From: Hydrogenophaga pseudoflava
GTDB taxonomy: Bacteria > Pseudomonadota > Gammaproteobacteria > Burkholderiales > Burkholderiaceae_C
Length of the DNA stretch: 64,000 nt
Direction of reading: 5' to 3'
Assembly: GCF_031020795.1 (NCBI RefSeq)
Contig: NZ_JAVHJP010000004.1
Span: 62,001 to 126,000 of the forward strand
Shown: positions 6,958 to 14,488 of the stretch, piece by piece
Layout: each line of letters begins with the position of its first letter
How positions within the stretch are numbered: position 1 is the stretch's first letter
Translations under genes and position numbers: made by a program
Notes under the pieces: generated by a model
Told to the model about the DNA's origin: nothing
Databases searched by the model: none
What the model saw: only the letters and a program-made list of their open reading frames with translations

Positions 6958-7644
6958 CTACGGCAGCGACCCGATGGAGGCATCGACCACCACGCCACAC
7001 CACACGTCCCCAGGCTGCAGAGCCAGGTACTTCAGTTCCCGCGGCCAGTCTGGGTTGATGGCTTCGAGGAAGGGCTTTCCCTCGATCAGCACATACCGCT
7101 TAAAGGTCGCCTCCTTCGTGGACTCCCGCCGCACGATCACGAATTGACCCGGCATGGGCTCCAGGTCCGGGTTGACGTGCAGGATCATCCCGTCCGGGAA
7201 TGAGTAGCGGCCGCCCGGGTTCTCCATGGACTTCCCGTACACGCGCAGCATGTAGCCGCAGCGGCCGAGGTTCTTCGTGGACGCAATCCAATCCTCGGCG
7301 TCTCCCGTGTGGAAGTTGTCGCAGAGCTCGGCCCAATTGCCGGCGATCACGTCAGAGATCAGCGGGTATGGGCCGTTCTGGTTGGGGCCTTCCGACACGT
7401 TCTCGTGGACCCCGCCCATGTTGGCCATGTCCTTTTGAGAAATGCCCCAGTGGTCAGGGCCGACCACGTCAGCGAAGAAGGACCACAGCTCCGGCAGCTT
7501 CGCCTTGTCGATGGTCCCCCGCTTGATCCAGTCCTGAACTGACGGGGGCTTCACGCCAAAGTGCGCCGCGACGGAGCGCTGGCTGACGCCCTTGCGTTTG
7601 ATGGCCTCGGCAATGGCCTGACCCAGTTTTTCACCAGTAAGCAT
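6958..7644 (-). CDS. CI-type phage repressor with S24 self-cleavage domain
   Basis: This keeps the prophage silent by binding the OL/OR operators and is inactivated by RecA-stimulated self-cleavage. The N-terminal HTH spans about residues 5-42 (SQRSVAAHFGVKPPSVQDWI). The LexA/S24 domain starts near 95. The cleavage bond is readable as Ala101-Gly102 in DVIAGNW, the nucleophile as Ser139 in VYGKSM and the general base as Lys182 in EATFKRY. Its 228 residues fit the family. The gene faces the Cro-like gene across an 80-base operator region, and its own start codon lies among operator half-sites, implying autoregulation. Confidence 0.95.
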   Translation of the reverse strand: MLTGEKLGQAIAEAIKRKGVSQRSVAAHFGVKPPSVQDWIKRGTIDKAKLPELWSFFADVVGPDHWGISQKDMANMGGVHENVSEGPNQNGPYPLISDVIAGNWAELCDNFHTGDAEDWIASTKNLGRCGYMLRVYGKSMENPGGRYSFPDGMILHVNPDLEPMPGQFVIVRRESTKEATFKRYVLIEGKPFLEAINPDWPRELKYLALQPGDVWCGVVVDASIGSLP

Positions 7645-7711
7645 TGCCTAATGCTGCCTTTCGTCGGGTGCGTTAGGCAATTCCTGTTGACGGACGTAAG
7701 GCGCGGCCTTA
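7640..7711. promoter_or_regulatory. OR: operator region between CI and Cro-like genes
   Basis: A perfect TAAGGC-N3-GCCTTA palindrome lies at 7697..7711. A degenerate copy is centred 24 bases away at 7673..7687 (TTAGGC with a poor right arm). Further half-sites GCCTAA (7646..7651) and GCCTTT (7656..7661) lie next to the CI start codon. A different inverted repeat, AGCATT and AATGCT (7640..7655), spans the CI start. The layout matches the OL array at 5325 and would allow repression of PR and control of CI. Confidence 0.75.
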
Positions 7712-7715
7712 TCAT
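7687..7715 (+). promoter_or_regulatory. Early rightward promoter PR
   Basis: -35 TTGACG (7687..7692), a 17-base spacer and -10 TATCAT (7710..7715). The perfect operator 7697..7711 fills most of the spacer and touches the -10. Transcription should begin near 7722, one base before the ATG at 7723, so the Cro-like message may be leaderless. Confidence 0.8.
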
Positions 7716-7722
7716 GCGCGCC

Positions 7723-7983
7723 ATGACACAGAAGAGCCTTATCCAATCGGCATGCGACAAGGTGGGCGGGCAAGCATCCCTTGCGCGCCTTCTCGGTGTC
7801 GCCCCTCCAACCGTTCAGCAGTGGCGGACTGGCGAACGTCCCGTCCCGATTGAGCGCTGCGTGGCCATCGAGCGAGCAACAGGCGGAGCAGTCACTCGCC
7901 AGGAGCTGCGACCAGATGACTACTGGCTGATCTGGCCCGATCTGCCAGAGCCAAAGCGCCACAAGACCCTCAAAGCCGCCTGA
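7723..7983 (+). CDS. Cro/YdaS-like DNA-binding protein
   Basis: An 86-residue HTH protein of the YdaS/Cro type. SQ-type helix pairs are visible as GGQASLARLLGVAPPTVQQW (about residues 14-33), followed by the usual VPIERCVAIERATGG and a short C-terminal part. It should compete with CI at the shared operators and favour lytic growth. Two ATGs are possible, 7714 and 7723; neither has a Shine-Dalgarno sequence, and the predicted start of transcription favours 7723. The stop lies five bases from the end of the convergent small gene. Confidence 0.85.
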   Translation: MTQKSLIQSACDKVGGQASLARLLGVAPPTVQQWRTGERPVPIERCVAIERATGGAVTRQELRPDDYWLIWPDLPEPKRHKTLKAA

Positions 7984-7988
7984 CCGGC

Positions 7989-8189
7989 TCAGTCGAGCTT
8001 TTCCGGCCCACGGAAGCGAACGGTCATCCCCATGCGCACGTCCAGCCTCTCTCCGGTCATCTCCAGGTTGTCCATGTGCACCTGGGCCTTGTGGCCGGTG
8101 AGTTCCGAGATCACGACCGAGAAGAACCGCTCCAGGTCCTGTTTCGTCCGGGGCTTGAGCGGGTGTGTCGCTGGCAGGTCCGCATACAT
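7989..8189 (-). CDS. Small hypothetical phage protein, 66 aa
   Basis: Function unknown. The start at 8189 has GGAG eight bases upstream. The protein begins MYADLPATHPLKPRTKQDLE, with a central amphipathic helix and a C-terminal basic strand. It is the only leftward gene between the Cro-like and CII-like genes. A plausible helical peptide is also encoded just upstream in another frame (from 8286), so this gene could be a piece of a longer protein broken by a frameshift; see findings. Confidence 0.6.
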   Translation of the reverse strand: MYADLPATHPLKPRTKQDLERFFSVVISELTGHKAQVHMDNLEMTGERLDVRMGMTVRFRGPEKLD

Positions 8190-8369
8190 CGGCGTCTCCG
8201 AGGTGGATGGTGGAGCTGCCCACTGTACCGGCTTGCGCCAGCAGCGTGGACAGCAGTTCAAGGGCGAGGTCGTGGATGTGTCGCATGACTCCACTGTGTT
8301 TTTTTTGGCCGCCGCTGAGATGGCAACAGACGGCAAGAGCCGTTGCGGTCACTTTCCAAGGAGTGCTTG
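8190..8369. other. Divergent intergenic region, about 180 bp
   Basis: This lies between the leftward 66-residue gene and the rightward CII-like gene. It includes an 8-T run near 8300, an in-frame leftward peptide start at 8286 that does not end before the next gene, and the AAGGAG that serves the CII-like start at 8370. I see no convincing sigma70 promoter. Confidence 0.5.
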
Positions 8370-8741
8370 ATGAGCCAGCTGACGCTGAACTTTGAGCCGG
8401 CGCTGCCGGAGCGTTTCCAGACCTTGCGCGCGTTCGTGGCGCACCGCGCATCCGCCATGGTCACCAAGCCCATGAAGACGCAGGCGGCCGACATGGACAT
8501 GGCGCCCAGCACGCTGAGCCGCAAACTCAACCCGGCCGAAGGCGACACGCAGCGCTTCAACCTGGACGACCTCGAATCCTGGCTGGTGAGCACTGGTGAT
8601 GCCCCGGCTGTGATCGAGTACCTGGCCGCCAAGTACATGGACAGCGATGCAGCCCGGAATCAGCGTGTGGTTGCTAAGTTGGAAGCAATGCTGCCCGACC
8701 TGCTGCAGACCATCGCTCAGATCAAGGGGCAAGCAGCATGA
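8370..8741 (+). CDS. CII-like phage regulatory protein
   Basis: A 123-residue protein resembling the phage CII/CP76 regulator family. APSTLSRKLNP (about 43-53) is the HTH recognition part. It is followed by RFNLDDLESWLVSTGD and AVIEYLAAKYM, as in family members that sense or promote lysogeny. AAGGAG stands about 7 bases before the ATG at 8370. Its TGA overlaps the next ATG. By position (first early rightward gene after Cro) it should affect the lysis-lysogeny choice; its target is not visible. Confidence 0.8.
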   Translation: MSQLTLNFEPALPERFQTLRAFVAHRASAMVTKPMKTQAADMDMAPSTLSRKLNPAEGDTQRFNLDDLESWLVSTGDAPAVIEYLAAKYMDSDAARNQRVVAKLEAMLPDLLQTIAQIKGQAA

Positions 8742-9448
8742 GCGCCTCCATGAAGACCTGTTCGCACCCTGGTTGCGAGCGGAAACACCACTCTGGCGGC
8801 TACTGCCAGATGCACCTGTCCCGCGCGCGCCGTGGTGCCAACATGGACGCACCGCATCGCGCAGAGATCTCGCTCGCTGACCGTCTGTGGAGCAAGGTTC
8901 ACAAACACCCAGGGGATGGATGCTGGGAATGGACAGCGGCGCATGACGGCCGTCGCGGGTACGGTCACATCAATGTCGGCGGCGTGATTCTCAAGGCGTA
9001 CCGGGTCGCCTATGAGCTGGAGAACGGCCCGATCCCGGCTGGGGTTGAGATTTGCCACAAGTGCGACAACCCAAAGTGCGTGCGCCCGGGCCACCTGTTT
9101 GTCGGGACGCACCTCGAAAACATGCGAGACGGTGCTGAAAAAGGCCGCATGAACCCGGGCGAAAAGAACGGCATGGCGAAGCTCAAAGACAGCGACGTGA
9201 TCGTTATTGCCCGGCGCCTTGCATCCGGTTCCGCGCAGATGGACTCACTGGCCGCTGCGTACGGGGTTTCCCGCACCTGCATCCATGACATCGCGACTGG
9301 CCGCCGCTGGTCGCGCATCACGGCTCCGATCTTCGGCGGGCACCAGATCGCCAAAAAGCACCTCGGCCACGGCCTCTACGAGTACCTGCTGGTGCGCCCG
9401 GAACCCCAGAAAAACGAAAGCCCGCTGGTGGAACAGCGGGCCTCCTAA
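8738..9448 (+). CDS. HNH endonuclease with N-terminal zinc finger and C-terminal HTH
   Basis: A 236-residue nuclease. An N-terminal CSHPGC...YCQMH cluster (Cys8, Cys13, Cys23, His26) looks like a zinc finger. The HNH_3 core spans about 58-135: DGCWEWTAA, GYGHINVGG and EICHKCDNPKC, then His119 and Asn128. A C-terminal modular DNA-binding part (about 150-192) ends YGVSRTCIHDIATGRRW. This layout is typical of free-standing homing endonucleases. It overlaps the CII-like gene and lies directly before the helicase-methyltransferase gene. Confidence 0.9.
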   Translation: MSASMKTCSHPGCERKHHSGGYCQMHLSRARRGANMDAPHRAEISLADRLWSKVHKHPGDGCWEWTAAHDGRRGYGHINVGGVILKAYRVAYELENGPIPAGVEICHKCDNPKCVRPGHLFVGTHLENMRDGAEKGRMNPGEKNGMAKLKDSDVIVIARRLASGSAQMDSLAAAYGVSRTCIHDIATGRRWSRITAPIFGGHQIAKKHLGHGLYEYLLVRPEPQKNESPLVEQRAS

Positions 9449-9475
9449 CCACGGTCAACACGAAAGGAACCGACC

Positions 9476-12010
9476 ATGACTGCTGAAATTCTAGGCGAAT
9501 ACGAAGCCTTCTTGCGCAAAAAGATCAAGCTGGCCAGCTTCGACGGGTTCGACGTCCCCCTGGAGCAGATCAACCCGGCGCTGAAGCCCCACACGCGCGA
9601 CATCGTGAAGTGGGCGGCCAAGGGCGGCAACCGGGCGATCTTCGCCAGCTTCGGCCTGCACAAGACGGCCACGCAGCTCGAGCTGATGCGCCAGATCGGA
9701 ATTCGCCACCCGGACGCCTTCCGGCTGCAGGTCGCGCCGCTGGGCGTGCGCCAGGAGTTCACGCGCGAGGTGGAAGAGCGCTTCCGTGGCGACTGCTCCA
9801 TGTCGCTGCGCTTCATCCGCTCGGACGCCGAGATCGATGACCCGGCTACCGTCTACATGACGAACTACGAGAGCGTGCGCGAGGGCAAGGTCACCCCGGG
9901 CCGCTTCCGGGCGACCAGCCTTGACGAGGCGAGCGTGCTGCGCAGCTACGGAAGCAAGACCTATCAGGAGTTCCTGCCGGCCTTCGCTGGCGTCGAGTTC
10001 AAGTTCGTGGCCACGGCCACCCCGAGCCCGAACCGGTTCAAAGAGCTGATCCACTACGCCGGCTACCTGGGCGTCATGGACACCGGCCAGGCCCTGACGC
10101 GCTTCTTCCAGCGCGACAGCGAGAAGGCTGGCAACTTGACGCTGTACCCGCACAAGGAACAGGAGTTCTGGCTGTGGGTGGCCAGCTGGGCGGTGTTCAT
10201 CCAGCGCCCGAGCGACCTCGGCCACTCGGATGATGGCTACGTGCTTCCGGCCCTGGACGTCCGGTACCACGAGGTGCCCAGCGACTACGAAGCCGCCGGC
10301 AACGAGAAGAACGGGCAGGGGCTGCTGATTCCCGACGTCGCCCTGGGCCTGAGTGCTGCTGCGACCGAGAAGCGCAACAGCATGCCTGCGCGCGTCGAGA
10401 AGGTGCGCGAGCTGGTAGCCGAGGCGCCGGACGATCACTTCATTGTCTGGCACGACCTCGAGGACGAGCGGCACGCCATCCAGCAGGCGATCCCCGAGGC
10501 CCTGAGTGTGTGGGGCACGCAGGATCTGGACGAGCGCGAGCAGCGCATCGTGGACTTCAGCGACGGCAAGCACCGGATCCTGTCCACGAAGCCGATCATC
10601 GCCGGCAGCGGCTGCAACTTCCAGCGCCACTGCCACCGCGAGGTGTTCGCCGGCATCGGGTTCAAGTTCAACGACTTCATTCAGGCGATCCACCGGGTGC
10701 AGCGCTTCGGTCAGACCGAGGACGTGCGCATCGACATCGTGCACACCGAGGCCGAGCGCGAGGTGCTGGCCACCCTGAAGCAGAAGTGGGACCAGCACAA
10801 CGAGATGCAGGCCAAGATGGCCGAGATCATCCGCACCTATGGCCTGTCGCAGCTGGCCATGCAGGACACGCTGGCGCGCACCATCGGCTGCACGCGCACC
10901 GCGGTCAAGGGCGAGCGCTTCGACGTGGCGCACAACGACTGCGTTGCCGAGGCCGCCGGCCGCCCCGAGAACTCGGTGGACCTGATCGTCACGTCCATCC
11001 CGTTCGCGAACCACTACGAGTACAGCCCCAGCTACAACGATTTCGGCCACACCGAGGACAACGCGCACTTCTGGGCCCAGATGGACTTCCTGACGCCCCA
11101 ACTGCTGCGCATCCTCAAGCCCGGCCGGATCTACGCCTGCCACGTCAAGGACCGGATCAACTTCGGCAACGTGACCGGCGCCGGCATCCCGACCGTGAGC
11201 CCGTTTCACGCGGAAGCCCTGTTCCACGGCATCAAGCACGGGTTCGACTACATGGGCATGGTGACCGTGATCACCGACGTGGTGCGCGAGAACAACCAGA
11301 CGTACCGCCTGGGCTACACGGAAATGTGCAAGGACGGCTCCAAGATGGGCGTGGGCTCGCCCGAGTACATCCTGCTGTTCCACAAGCCCCAGACCGATCG
11401 ATCCCGCGGCTACGCCGACACGCCGATCCGCAAGGACAAGGCCGAGTACAGCCTGGCGCGCTGGCAGGTCGATGCGCACGCCTTCTGGCGCTCCAGCGGC
11501 AACCGCCTGCTGACCGCCGACGAGATGGCGGCCATGGGCCCGGCGAAGCTGGCCAAGTTCTTCACCGACGACAGCCTGCGCAACGTCTACGACTACGACA
11601 AGCACGTGAGCATCGGCGAGCAGCTGCTGGCCCGCAACGCGCTGCCGTCCACTTTCATGAGCCTGGCGCCCGGGTCGCACCACCCGGAGGTCTGGCACGA
11701 CATCAACCGCATGCGCACGCTCAACGGCGAGCAGGCCAACCGCGCGGTCGAGAAGCACGTCTGCCCGCTGCAGTTCGACATCGTGGACCGCCTGATCGAG
11801 CGCTACAGCATGGCCGGCGAGGTGGTCTATGACCCGTTCCACGGCCTGGGCACGGTGGGCGTGCGCGCGATCAAGAAGGGTCGCCTGGCCGCCGGCTCCG
11901 AGCTCAACGCCGCGTACTTCAAGGACCAGGTGCACTACCTGCAGGCGGCCGAGCGCGAGTTCTCCATGCCGACGTTGTTTCAGTTCGAGGAGGTCGAAGA
12001 ATGCCAGTGA
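9476..12010 (+). CDS. SF2 helicase-DNA methyltransferase fusion, 844 aa
   Basis: A two-domain DNA-modifying protein. The N-terminal half reads as an SF2/SNF2-like ATPase. Its Walker A is SFGLHKT (58-64, His where Gly is usual in GxGKT), motif II is LDEAS (149-153), motif III is VATATPSP (178-185) and motif VI is IHRVQRFGQ (405-413). The C-terminal half is an amino-methyltransferase of beta order. Motif IV is TSIPF (506-510, Ile-Pro where Pro-Pro is usual), LLRILKPGG-like sequence is at 543-551 and motif I is DPFHGLGTVG (786-795). It may modify or remodel phage DNA against restriction, as fused phage antirestriction proteins do. HNH genes flank it on both sides. Confidence 0.88.
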   Translation: MTAEILGEYEAFLRKKIKLASFDGFDVPLEQINPALKPHTRDIVKWAAKGGNRAIFASFGLHKTATQLELMRQIGIRHPDAFRLQVAPLGVRQEFTREVEERFRGDCSMSLRFIRSDAEIDDPATVYMTNYESVREGKVTPGRFRATSLDEASVLRSYGSKTYQEFLPAFAGVEFKFVATATPSPNRFKELIHYAGYLGVMDTGQALTRFFQRDSEKAGNLTLYPHKEQEFWLWVASWAVFIQRPSDLGHSDDGYVLPALDVRYHEVPSDYEAAGNEKNGQGLLIPDVALGLSAAATEKRNSMPARVEKVRELVAEAPDDHFIVWHDLEDERHAIQQAIPEALSVWGTQDLDEREQRIVDFSDGKHRILSTKPIIAGSGCNFQRHCHREVFAGIGFKFNDFIQAIHRVQRFGQTEDVRIDIVHTEAEREVLATLKQKWDQHNEMQAKMAEIIRTYGLSQLAMQDTLARTIGCTRTAVKGERFDVAHNDCVAEAAGRPENSVDLIVTSIPFANHYEYSPSYNDFGHTEDNAHFWAQMDFLTPQLLRILKPGRIYACHVKDRINFGNVTGAGIPTVSPFHAEALFHGIKHGFDYMGMVTVITDVVRENNQTYRLGYTEMCKDGSKMGVGSPEYILLFHKPQTDRSRGYADTPIRKDKAEYSLARWQVDAHAFWRSSGNRLLTADEMAAMGPAKLAKFFTDDSLRNVYDYDKHVSIGEQLLARNALPSTFMSLAPGSHHPEVWHDINRMRTLNGEQANRAVEKHVCPLQFDIVDRLIERYSMAGEVVYDPFHGLGTVGVRAIKKGRLAAGSELNAAYFKDQVHYLQAAEREFSMPTLFQFEEVEECQ

Positions 12011-12507
12011 CAACACGCGCCGGACGCGTCTATGCGACGGGGACCCTGGCGGAGCGCATCGCCGCACATATCGCCGTTCAAGAGAACGGGTGCTGGAATT
12101 GGACCGGCTGTTTGAACAGCAATGGGTACGGACAAATTCGCGTCAGCGGCCGTTCTGTGCTGGCGCACCGAGCCTCTTTTGAGACAGCCGTCCGCAAGCT
12201 GAGTCGGGACGAGCAGGTTCTTCACCGCTGCGACAACCCCCTGTGCTGCAACCCTGACCACCTGTTCACTGGAGACCCCGCCGCGAACTCTGATGACAAG
12301 GTGTCGAAGCGTCGTCAGGCGAAAGGCTTCAGGCTTCCACACACGAAGTTGACGCCAGAGCAGGTCATTGAGATCCGTGAGTCAAACGAAACGCAAAGCG
12401 TCATTGCGCAGCGGTACGGCATCGCCCAATCGAATGTCAGTCGTATCCGAAGCGGATTGCGGCGCACCGACCTGGACGAGCCGGAATATATGAGGGAGGC
12501 CGCCTGA
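12001..12507 (+). CDS. HNH endonuclease
   Basis: A 168-residue nuclease. The HNH core spans about 29-100: NGCWNWTG, NGYGQIRV, then LHRCDNPLCC, His87 and Asn96. A C-terminal HTH module (YGIAQSNVSRIRSG, 139-152) probably binds DNA. GAGGAGG stands upstream of the ATG, which overlaps the end of the fusion gene by 10 bases. It is related in layout to the HNH gene at 8738 but lacks the N-terminal zinc finger. Confidence 0.88.
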   Translation: MPVTTRAGRVYATGTLAERIAAHIAVQENGCWNWTGCLNSNGYGQIRVSGRSVLAHRASFETAVRKLSRDEQVLHRCDNPLCCNPDHLFTGDPAANSDDKVSKRRQAKGFRLPHTKLTPEQVIEIRESNETQSVIAQRYGIAQSNVSRIRSGLRRTDLDEPEYMREAA

Positions 12508-13337
12508 TGGCGCGAATTCGCACGATCAAGCCAGAGTTTCCACAGTCGGAAAGCATGGGCAATGTGTCGCGAGATGCGCGGCTCTGCTTCGTGATGCTCT
12601 GGACGATTGCCGACGACTCGGGGAGGCTTCGCGGGAATTCGCGAATGCTCGCGAGCCTTCTTTTCCCCTACGACGACGACGCGCCCGGACTGATCGGTGG
12701 CTGGCTGGAAGAGTTGGAGCGCGAGGGCTGCATCGCCCGCTACATGGTGGACGGCGCTGCATACGTGGAAATCGCCAAGTGGTTGTCACATCAGAAGATT
12801 GACAAGCCGACGCCGTCCAAATTGCCATCTATCGATGAAGGCTCGCGAATCCTCGCGAATCCTCGCGAATCCTCCCCGTTGGATATGGACCAAGGACCAA
12901 AGGATCAAGGAAGGGAATTGGACCTTGGACCAGTTGCGCCTTCGGCGCTTGTCGGATCGCCTGCCGGCGATGCCGACGCGAAGCCGGCCCAGGTGGTCGA
13001 TCTGAAATCCCATCGCATCCCGTGCCCAGCAGTCGAGCTGGTCGAGGTGTTTCACGCTGAGTGCCCGACGCTGCCCCGCGTCATGTCGCTGAACGACACC
13101 CGACGCAAGCACCTGACGGCCCGCTGGCGCGAGGTCGATGCCGATTCCAAGTTCAAGGACCAGGCGGACGGCGTCGAGCTCTTCCGGGCCTTCTTCCAGC
13201 GCGTGAACGCTTCCGACTTCCTGTCCGGCCGCAACGGCAAGTGGCAGTCGTGCAACTTCGACTGGCTGTTCCTGCCGACCAACTTCCTCAAGGTCTGGGA
13301 AGGCAACTACGACAACGACCGGAGGGCCGCCAAATGA
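12507..13337 (+). CDS. O-like phage replication initiator
   Basis: A 276-residue protein. The N-terminal winged-helix part (MARIRTIKPEFPQSESMGNV, then a helix-rich segment to about residue 110) is typical of phage lambda-O-type initiators, which bind origin repeats and recruit the helicase loader. A linker rich in Pro, Ser and Asp follows, and a C-terminal part (about 190-270) ends with many aromatic residues. Three direct 10-bp repeats lie inside the gene at the linker, as the lambda origin lies inside O. TGATG overlap with the HNH gene. Confidence 0.85.
   Translation: MARIRTIKPEFPQSESMGNVSRDARLCFVMLWTIADDSGRLRGNSRMLASLLFPYDDDAPGLIGGWLEELEREGCIARYMVDGAAYVEIAKWLSHQKIDKPTPSKLPSIDEGSRILANPRESSPLDMDQGPKDQGRELDLGPVAPSALVGSPAGDADAKPAQVVDLKSHRIPCPAVELVEVFHAECPTLPRVMSLNDTRRKHLTARWREVDADSKFKDQADGVELFRAFFQRVNASDFLSGRNGKWQSCNFDWLFLPTNFLKVWEGNYDNDRRAAK
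12842..12871. repeat. Three tandem 10-bp repeats, possible origin iterons
   Basis: The unit CTCGCGAATC occurs three times without spacing. Related TCGCGAA and TCGCGAG sequences occur earlier in the same gene around 12632..12655. Location inside the linker part of the O-like gene is as in lambdoid origins. A codon-level repeat in a linker is the simpler alternative. Confidence 0.55.
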
Positions 13338-13804
13338 GCGAGGGATTCCGCCGCACGGCGTACAAGCGCCGCGACGAGCCGCAGGAAGCGGCGGCCGACA
13401 AGGACCCGACGCGCTGCGGCGCCTACGGCTGCAAGTGCAGGGCCACGATCAACAACGCGGGCACCGGCTGGCTGTGCTTTGCCCACGCCTTCGCGCCGGC
13501 AGACCGGTGGCAGCACATCACCCAGGGCCTGCACGGGCATGACTGGCTGCTGATGCTAGTGCAGGACGTGCGGAAGATGGACGCGGCGAACCAGGACTGG
13601 CGCGGGTTCGCGGCCAAGTTCTGGGAAGAGGCCGACACCTTCTGCCAGCCCCAGGCCTTCGAGAACGCACAGCCCTACGCCGACCGCATGCTGCTGGAGC
13701 TGCTGCACCGCATCGGTGAGCGCAAGCAGCGGCCGGAGCCGCGCGGGCCGGCACCTGTGAAGCCTTCCGGGCGCTTCGCCCAGCGTCAACCGGTGGAGGC
13801 ATGA
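13334..13804 (+). CDS. Phage protein with Cys-rich zinc motif, 156 aa
   Basis: I do not recognise the family. Start at 13334 overlaps the O-like stop (ATGA). An N-terminal CGAYGCKC...WLCFAH cluster (about residues 28-52) suggests a zinc finger. The remaining part is helical and Trp-rich (DWLLMLVQDVRKMD), with a Pro-rich basic tail. In lambda this position holds the helicase loader P, but no AAA motif is visible, so a loader role is only possible by position. Confidence 0.72.
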   Translation: MSEGFRRTAYKRRDEPQEAAADKDPTRCGAYGCKCRATINNAGTGWLCFAHAFAPADRWQHITQGLHGHDWLLMLVQDVRKMDAANQDWRGFAAKFWEEADTFCQPQAFENAQPYADRMLLELLHRIGERKQRPEPRGPAPVKPSGRFAQRQPVEA

Positions 13805-14082
13805 CATGCGAATGCTGTACCGCTGCGAAGGAATCGCCGGATCACCGGATGTACGACCCGGCATGCCTGTGGTGTGGGGCGAGGTTGATCCGCAACCTGC
13901 GCCGGCACCCGATCACGCCGGATCAACTCACTGCACGCCGGCAGACTGTGCTGTCCGACTGGATGCGGTATGGCCACGCCGAGGCGGATCTCCGCGCGTG
14001 GGCGAAGCGGGACGACTGCTTCGATCCTGGCCCGGAATGTGGGCCGGAGTCCGAGCCCCGGAAGCCGACGAAACGCCGTTGA
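13801..14082 (+). CDS. Small Cys-rich phage protein, 93 aa
   Basis: Function unknown. The N-terminus has CECC and, about 18 residues later, CLWC, making a likely four-Cys zinc ribbon. A helical middle and a basic Lys/Arg/Pro-rich tail follow. ATGA overlap with the upstream gene marks it as part of the early operon of replication and recombination genes. Confidence 0.72.
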   Translation: MTCECCTAAKESPDHRMYDPACLWCGARLIRNLRRHPITPDQLTARRQTVLSDWMRYGHAEADLRAWAKRDDCFDPGPECGPESEPRKPTKRR

Positions 14083-14128
14083 GCGAGTCCGAAGTGCTGT
14101 ACCTGATGCCGTCTTGGGGAGTTCGCGC

Positions 14129-14488
14129 GTGACCGAAATCACCCTTCCGTGGCCGCCGGCCGAGCTGAACCCGAACCGGAAAACGCACTGGCGCCGTGCC
14201 GCTCCGATCAAGGCCAAGTACCGGGACGCCTGCTACATCCTGACGAAGCAGTCGCGCGCCGCCATCGACTGGGATGGGGATGTGCACGTCTGGATCGACT
14301 TCTACCCGCCAGACCGCCGCGCGCGCGACGACGACAACCTGATCGCGGCCTTCAAGAGTGGACGGGATGGCATCGCCGAGGCCCTGGGCGTCAACGACAA
14401 GCGCTTCCGCATCCACCCCTACGTCAAGGGCGAGATCGGCGGCATGGTTAAGGTGCGGTTCACCCGCGGTCCGGAGGTCCAAGCATGA
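14129..14488 (+). CDS. rusA: RusA-type Holliday junction resolvase
   Basis: A 119-residue endonuclease that cuts four-way DNA junctions. WPPAELNPNRKTHWRR at the N-terminus and RARDDDNLIAAFKSGRDGI with its Asp cluster are the RusA signature; the Asp residues bind the metal. The usual family length is about 120. I start at the GTG at 14129 because GGGGAG lies eight bases upstream. Its stop overlaps the NinB start, and both belong to the phage recombination set. Confidence 0.92.
   Translation: MTEITLPWPPAELNPNRKTHWRRAAPIKAKYRDACYILTKQSRAAIDWDGDVHVWIDFYPPDRRARDDDNLIAAFKSGRDGIAEALGVNDKRFRIHPYVKGEIGGMVKVRFTRGPEVQA

Noticed and set aside
9491-12067. Long minus-strand open frame opposite the helicase-methyltransferase gene
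   Set aside because: It is His/Leu/Val/Gly-rich without domain motifs, as expected for a shadow frame in high-GC coding DNA; the plus strand has clear helicase and methylase motifs.
12842-12871. CRISPR-like repeat
   Set aside because: Units are 10 bp and adjoining, with no spacers; no CRISPR array or cas gene is seen in the window.
13806-14132. 108-codon frame overlapping the 93-residue Cys-rich gene
   Set aside because: It overlaps a coupled gene with zinc-type Cys pairs, and its sequence is Pro/Gly/Arg-rich; only its last 17 codons might be translated.
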